Positions 5,887 to 7,485 of a DNA stretch of 7,485 nt are shown here, piece by piece. The DNA lies in assembly GCA_017649745.1 (NCBI GenBank), contig JAGCGE010000237.1, positions 1 to 7,485 on the forward strand, read 5' to 3'. The notes beneath the pieces are model-generated. The model ran no database searches, was not told the DNA's origin, and worked only from the letters and a program-made list of their open reading frames with translations. The first letter of the stretch is position 1. Each line of letters starts with the position of its first letter. Position numbers and translations under genes: made by a program. This DNA is from Clostridiales bacterium (GTDB lineage: Bacteria > Bacillota_A > Clostridia > Saccharofermentanales > Saccharofermentanaceae).

Positions 5887-6908
5887 GTTTTCAAAGACTT
5901 ATAGGACAAAAAGAGCTTAAGATACGTCTTAAAAACGAGTTTATGGGAACTCCTCCTCATGCATGCATCTTTTCGGGCCCTAAAGGTATAGGAAAGCATG
6001 AATTTGCCAGAGAATATGCTAAGGCTTTGATGTGTTCAGAACCAAACGAGCACGGTGCGTGCGGCAAATGCAATAACTGCAATTATTTCGAGGCGGGAAG
6101 CCATCCTGATTACATTCAGATCTTCGATCCGTCTCACAAGAATATCAAGGTTGATGATGTAAGGGCGAAGGTTATTTCTGATGTCAGGATCTGTCCTCAG
6201 ATATCTAAGCGAAAAGTCTATCTTATAGAAGGTGACGAGCTTAACGAAGCAGGTGAGAATGTACTTCTCAAGTCTTTGGAGGAACCGCCTGAAAATGTAA
6301 TCTTCATCATCATCTGTGAGGATTCATCAAGAATGCTTCCGACAGTCCTTTCAAGGACAGTCGAGTTTAAGCTTAAGAACTATTCCAAAGGTGAGATCAT
6401 GGAAGTTCTTAAGAAGATCAACAGGGAGAAACACGAAGAGAAGTTCACTGACGAAGAACTGACTTTTACTTCTGAATTCTCTTCAGGAGTTATCGGTAAA
6501 GCGATCGACCTTCTTGGAGATGAGGAACTTCCTGCAATGAGGGACGAGATGATAAATCTTGTAACTCATATCGGATCGGAGGATTATGCTACGGTCCTTA
6601 GCAAAAGATATAAATACTTCGATGATAATTCTTCATCGGTAAGAGAGCTCTTACTGCTTTTATTGTGGATCATTGGTGACCTTTCGATCCTCAAGAAAGA
6701 TAAAGAGCGTAAAGACATAATCAATTCAGACAAGAGGATGGTCCTTCTTAAATTTCTGAGGGACAATCCGAAAGTCGACATGAACAGACTCTCGAGAGCA
6801 TCGGGTCATATACATACCGTATTTAAGCGTATGGAAGTGAATATCAGTTCTCTTTATACGATAAATGATATGCTCTTGGGACTTAAGAAGGAGTTTAATA
6901 ATGACTAA
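5883..6908 (+). CDS. holB: DNA polymerase III delta' subunit (clamp loader)
   Basis: It is part of the clamp loader that opens the beta sliding clamp and places it on primed DNA; delta' is the rigid, usually non-hydrolysing subunit. The 341 residues show the AAA+ layout: FQRLIGQ at the start, GPKGIGKHEFA (32-42) as the P-loop region, a four-Cys zinc module (C51, C60, C63, C66), VYLIEGDELNEAGENVLLKSLEEPP (112-136, the Walker B and NALLKxLEEPP block) and LPTVLSR (152-158) as sensor 1. The Cys after SR, common in the family (SRC), is Thr here. The C-terminal third is helical and poorly conserved, as usual. The GTG start overlaps the tmk stop, with GAGG at 5872-5875 seven bases upstream. The stop overlaps ricT by 8 bases. 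Confidence 0.94.
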   Translation: MSFQRLIGQKELKIRLKNEFMGTPPHACIFSGPKGIGKHEFAREYAKALMCSEPNEHGACGKCNNCNYFEAGSHPDYIQIFDPSHKNIKVDDVRAKVISDVRICPQISKRKVYLIEGDELNEAGENVLLKSLEEPPENVIFIIICEDSSRMLPTVLSRTVEFKLKNYSKGEIMEVLKKINREKHEEKFTDEELTFTSEFSSGVIGKAIDLLGDEELPAMRDEMINLVTHIGSEDYATVLSKRYKYFDDNSSSVRELLLLLLWIIGDLSILKKDKERKDIINSDKRMVLLKFLRDNPKVDMNRLSRASGHIHTVFKRMEVNISSLYTINDMLLGLKKEFNND

Positions 6909-7485
6909 AGTAGTAAATGTGTGTTTTCACGATGCAGGTAAGAGCTATAAGTTCTCCTGTGACGGAATGGATCTGAAGATAGGCGATGCCGTAATGGTCG
7001 AGACAAGCCTTGGACTTGATCTTGCTCATGTAGTTGAGGAACCTGTCGATATCGATGTCACAAAGTACTCAGAAGAGATAGTTCCGATCCTTCGTTTTGC
7101 AACAGACAAGGAGATCGAGCGATATTCTCTTAAGAAGGAGAAGGAAGCTGAAGCATACGAGAAATGCCAGCAGCTTATCGATAAGCATAAGCTCAATATG
7201 AATCTTGTCGACGCTGTCTTCGCCTTTGACGGTAAGAAGATCGTATTCTTCTTCACATCTGATATCAGAGTCGATTTCCGTGAACTCGTTAAGGATCTCG
7301 CTGCTGCTTTTAAGGCAAGGATCGAGCTCCGTCAGATCGGTTCCAGAGACCAGGCTAAGCTCGTCGGAGGTATCGGTGTATGCGGAAGAGAACTCTGTTG
7401 CTGCACGTTCCTTGAGCACTTCGCTCCTGTATCGCTTCGTATGGCTAGAGATCAGGGCCTTTCACTGAACCCTACAAAGCTCAAC
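6901..7485 (+). CDS. ricT: PSP1-domain Fe-S protein RicT (YaaT), 3' end missing
   Basis: The frame is open from the ATG at 6901 to the right edge, giving 195 residues of a protein usually about 270-300 long. In Bacillus subtilis RicT joins RicA and RicF in the Y-complex, which carries 4Fe-4S clusters, directs RNase Y-dependent mRNA maturation and affects competence, sporulation and biofilm. The start VVNVCFHDAGKSYKF, VGDxVxVETSxG-like DAVMVETSLGLD, DFRELVKDLAAAF, IELRQIGSRDQAK, GGIGVCGRELCCCTF and the final SLNPTKLN are typical of the PSP1/RicT family. C161, C166, C167 and the extra C168 include the expected cluster ligands; the later ligand lies past the edge. AAGGAG at 6888-6893 is 7 bases before the ATG. 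The gene overlaps holB by 8 bases and is probably on the same transcript. Confidence 0.93.
   Translation, partial: MTKVVNVCFHDAGKSYKFSCDGMDLKIGDAVMVETSLGLDLAHVVEEPVDIDVTKYSEEIVPILRFATDKEIERYSLKKEKEAEAYEKCQQLIDKHKLNMNLVDAVFAFDGKKIVFFFTSDIRVDFRELVKDLAAAFKARIELRQIGSRDQAKLVGGIGVCGRELCCCTFLEHFAPVSLRMARDQGLSLNPTKLN

Noticed and set aside
1..7485. Frequent GATC/ATCGAT strings as possible protein-binding or methylation-linked sites.
   Set aside because: They mostly follow from heavy use of ATC (Ile) and GAT (Asp) codons and of GAGATC-type pairs, spread evenly through genes with no clustering in intergenic DNA.

Overview
The window looks like the chromosome of a low-to-moderate GC Gram-positive bacterium, most likely of the class Clostridia. 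I infer this from strong AGGAGG-type ribosome binding sites on nearly every gene, frequent TTG/GTG starts, AGA/AGG as the main Arg codons, a compact folE-folP-folB-folK cluster, and the tmk-holB-ricT order typical of Bacillota. The species cannot be named from the sequence. All nine genes are on the + strand, with no coding gap above about 50 bases. I see no RNA gene, CRISPR array, transposon or convincing terminator.

Region 1 (1-2506): the 3' part of a sialate O-acetylesterase (SIAE/SASA)-like gene cut by the left edge, then an AraC-type regulator 10 bases downstream. The esterase-like protein keeps the family framework but appears to have lost its hallmark active-site motifs, and it ends in a probable beta-sandwich carbohydrate-binding-like domain. 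Two copies of a 13-base repeat, each containing a perfect 10-base palindrome, lie just upstream of the regulator's start.

Region 2 (2525-4790): four folate genes, folE, folP, folB and folK. Together they take GTP to dihydropteroate, apart from the dephosphorylation of dihydroneopterin triphosphate and the supply of p-aminobenzoate. Spacing is tight (folE-folP 7 bases; folP/folB overlap 19; folB/folK overlap 23), so translation is probably coupled. Gaps of only 10 and 18 bases suggest that the esterase-like gene, the regulator and the folate genes may share a transcript.

Region 3 (4779-5252): a good sigma-A-type promoter that begins inside the end of folK, followed by a small gene for an extremely Asn-rich, basic, probably disordered protein with a C-terminal amphipathic helix. 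This is the least explained gene here and the best candidate for something undescribed.

Region 4 (5266-7485): tmk (dTMP kinase), holB (DNA polymerase III delta') and ricT (PSP1-domain Fe-S protein, cut by the right edge). These link nucleotide supply, replication and mRNA maturation. The small genes that sit between tmk and holB in Bacillus (darA/yaaQ and yaaR) are absent. Apart from the Asn-rich protein, the degenerate esterase and the palindrome pair, the window is ordinary housekeeping.
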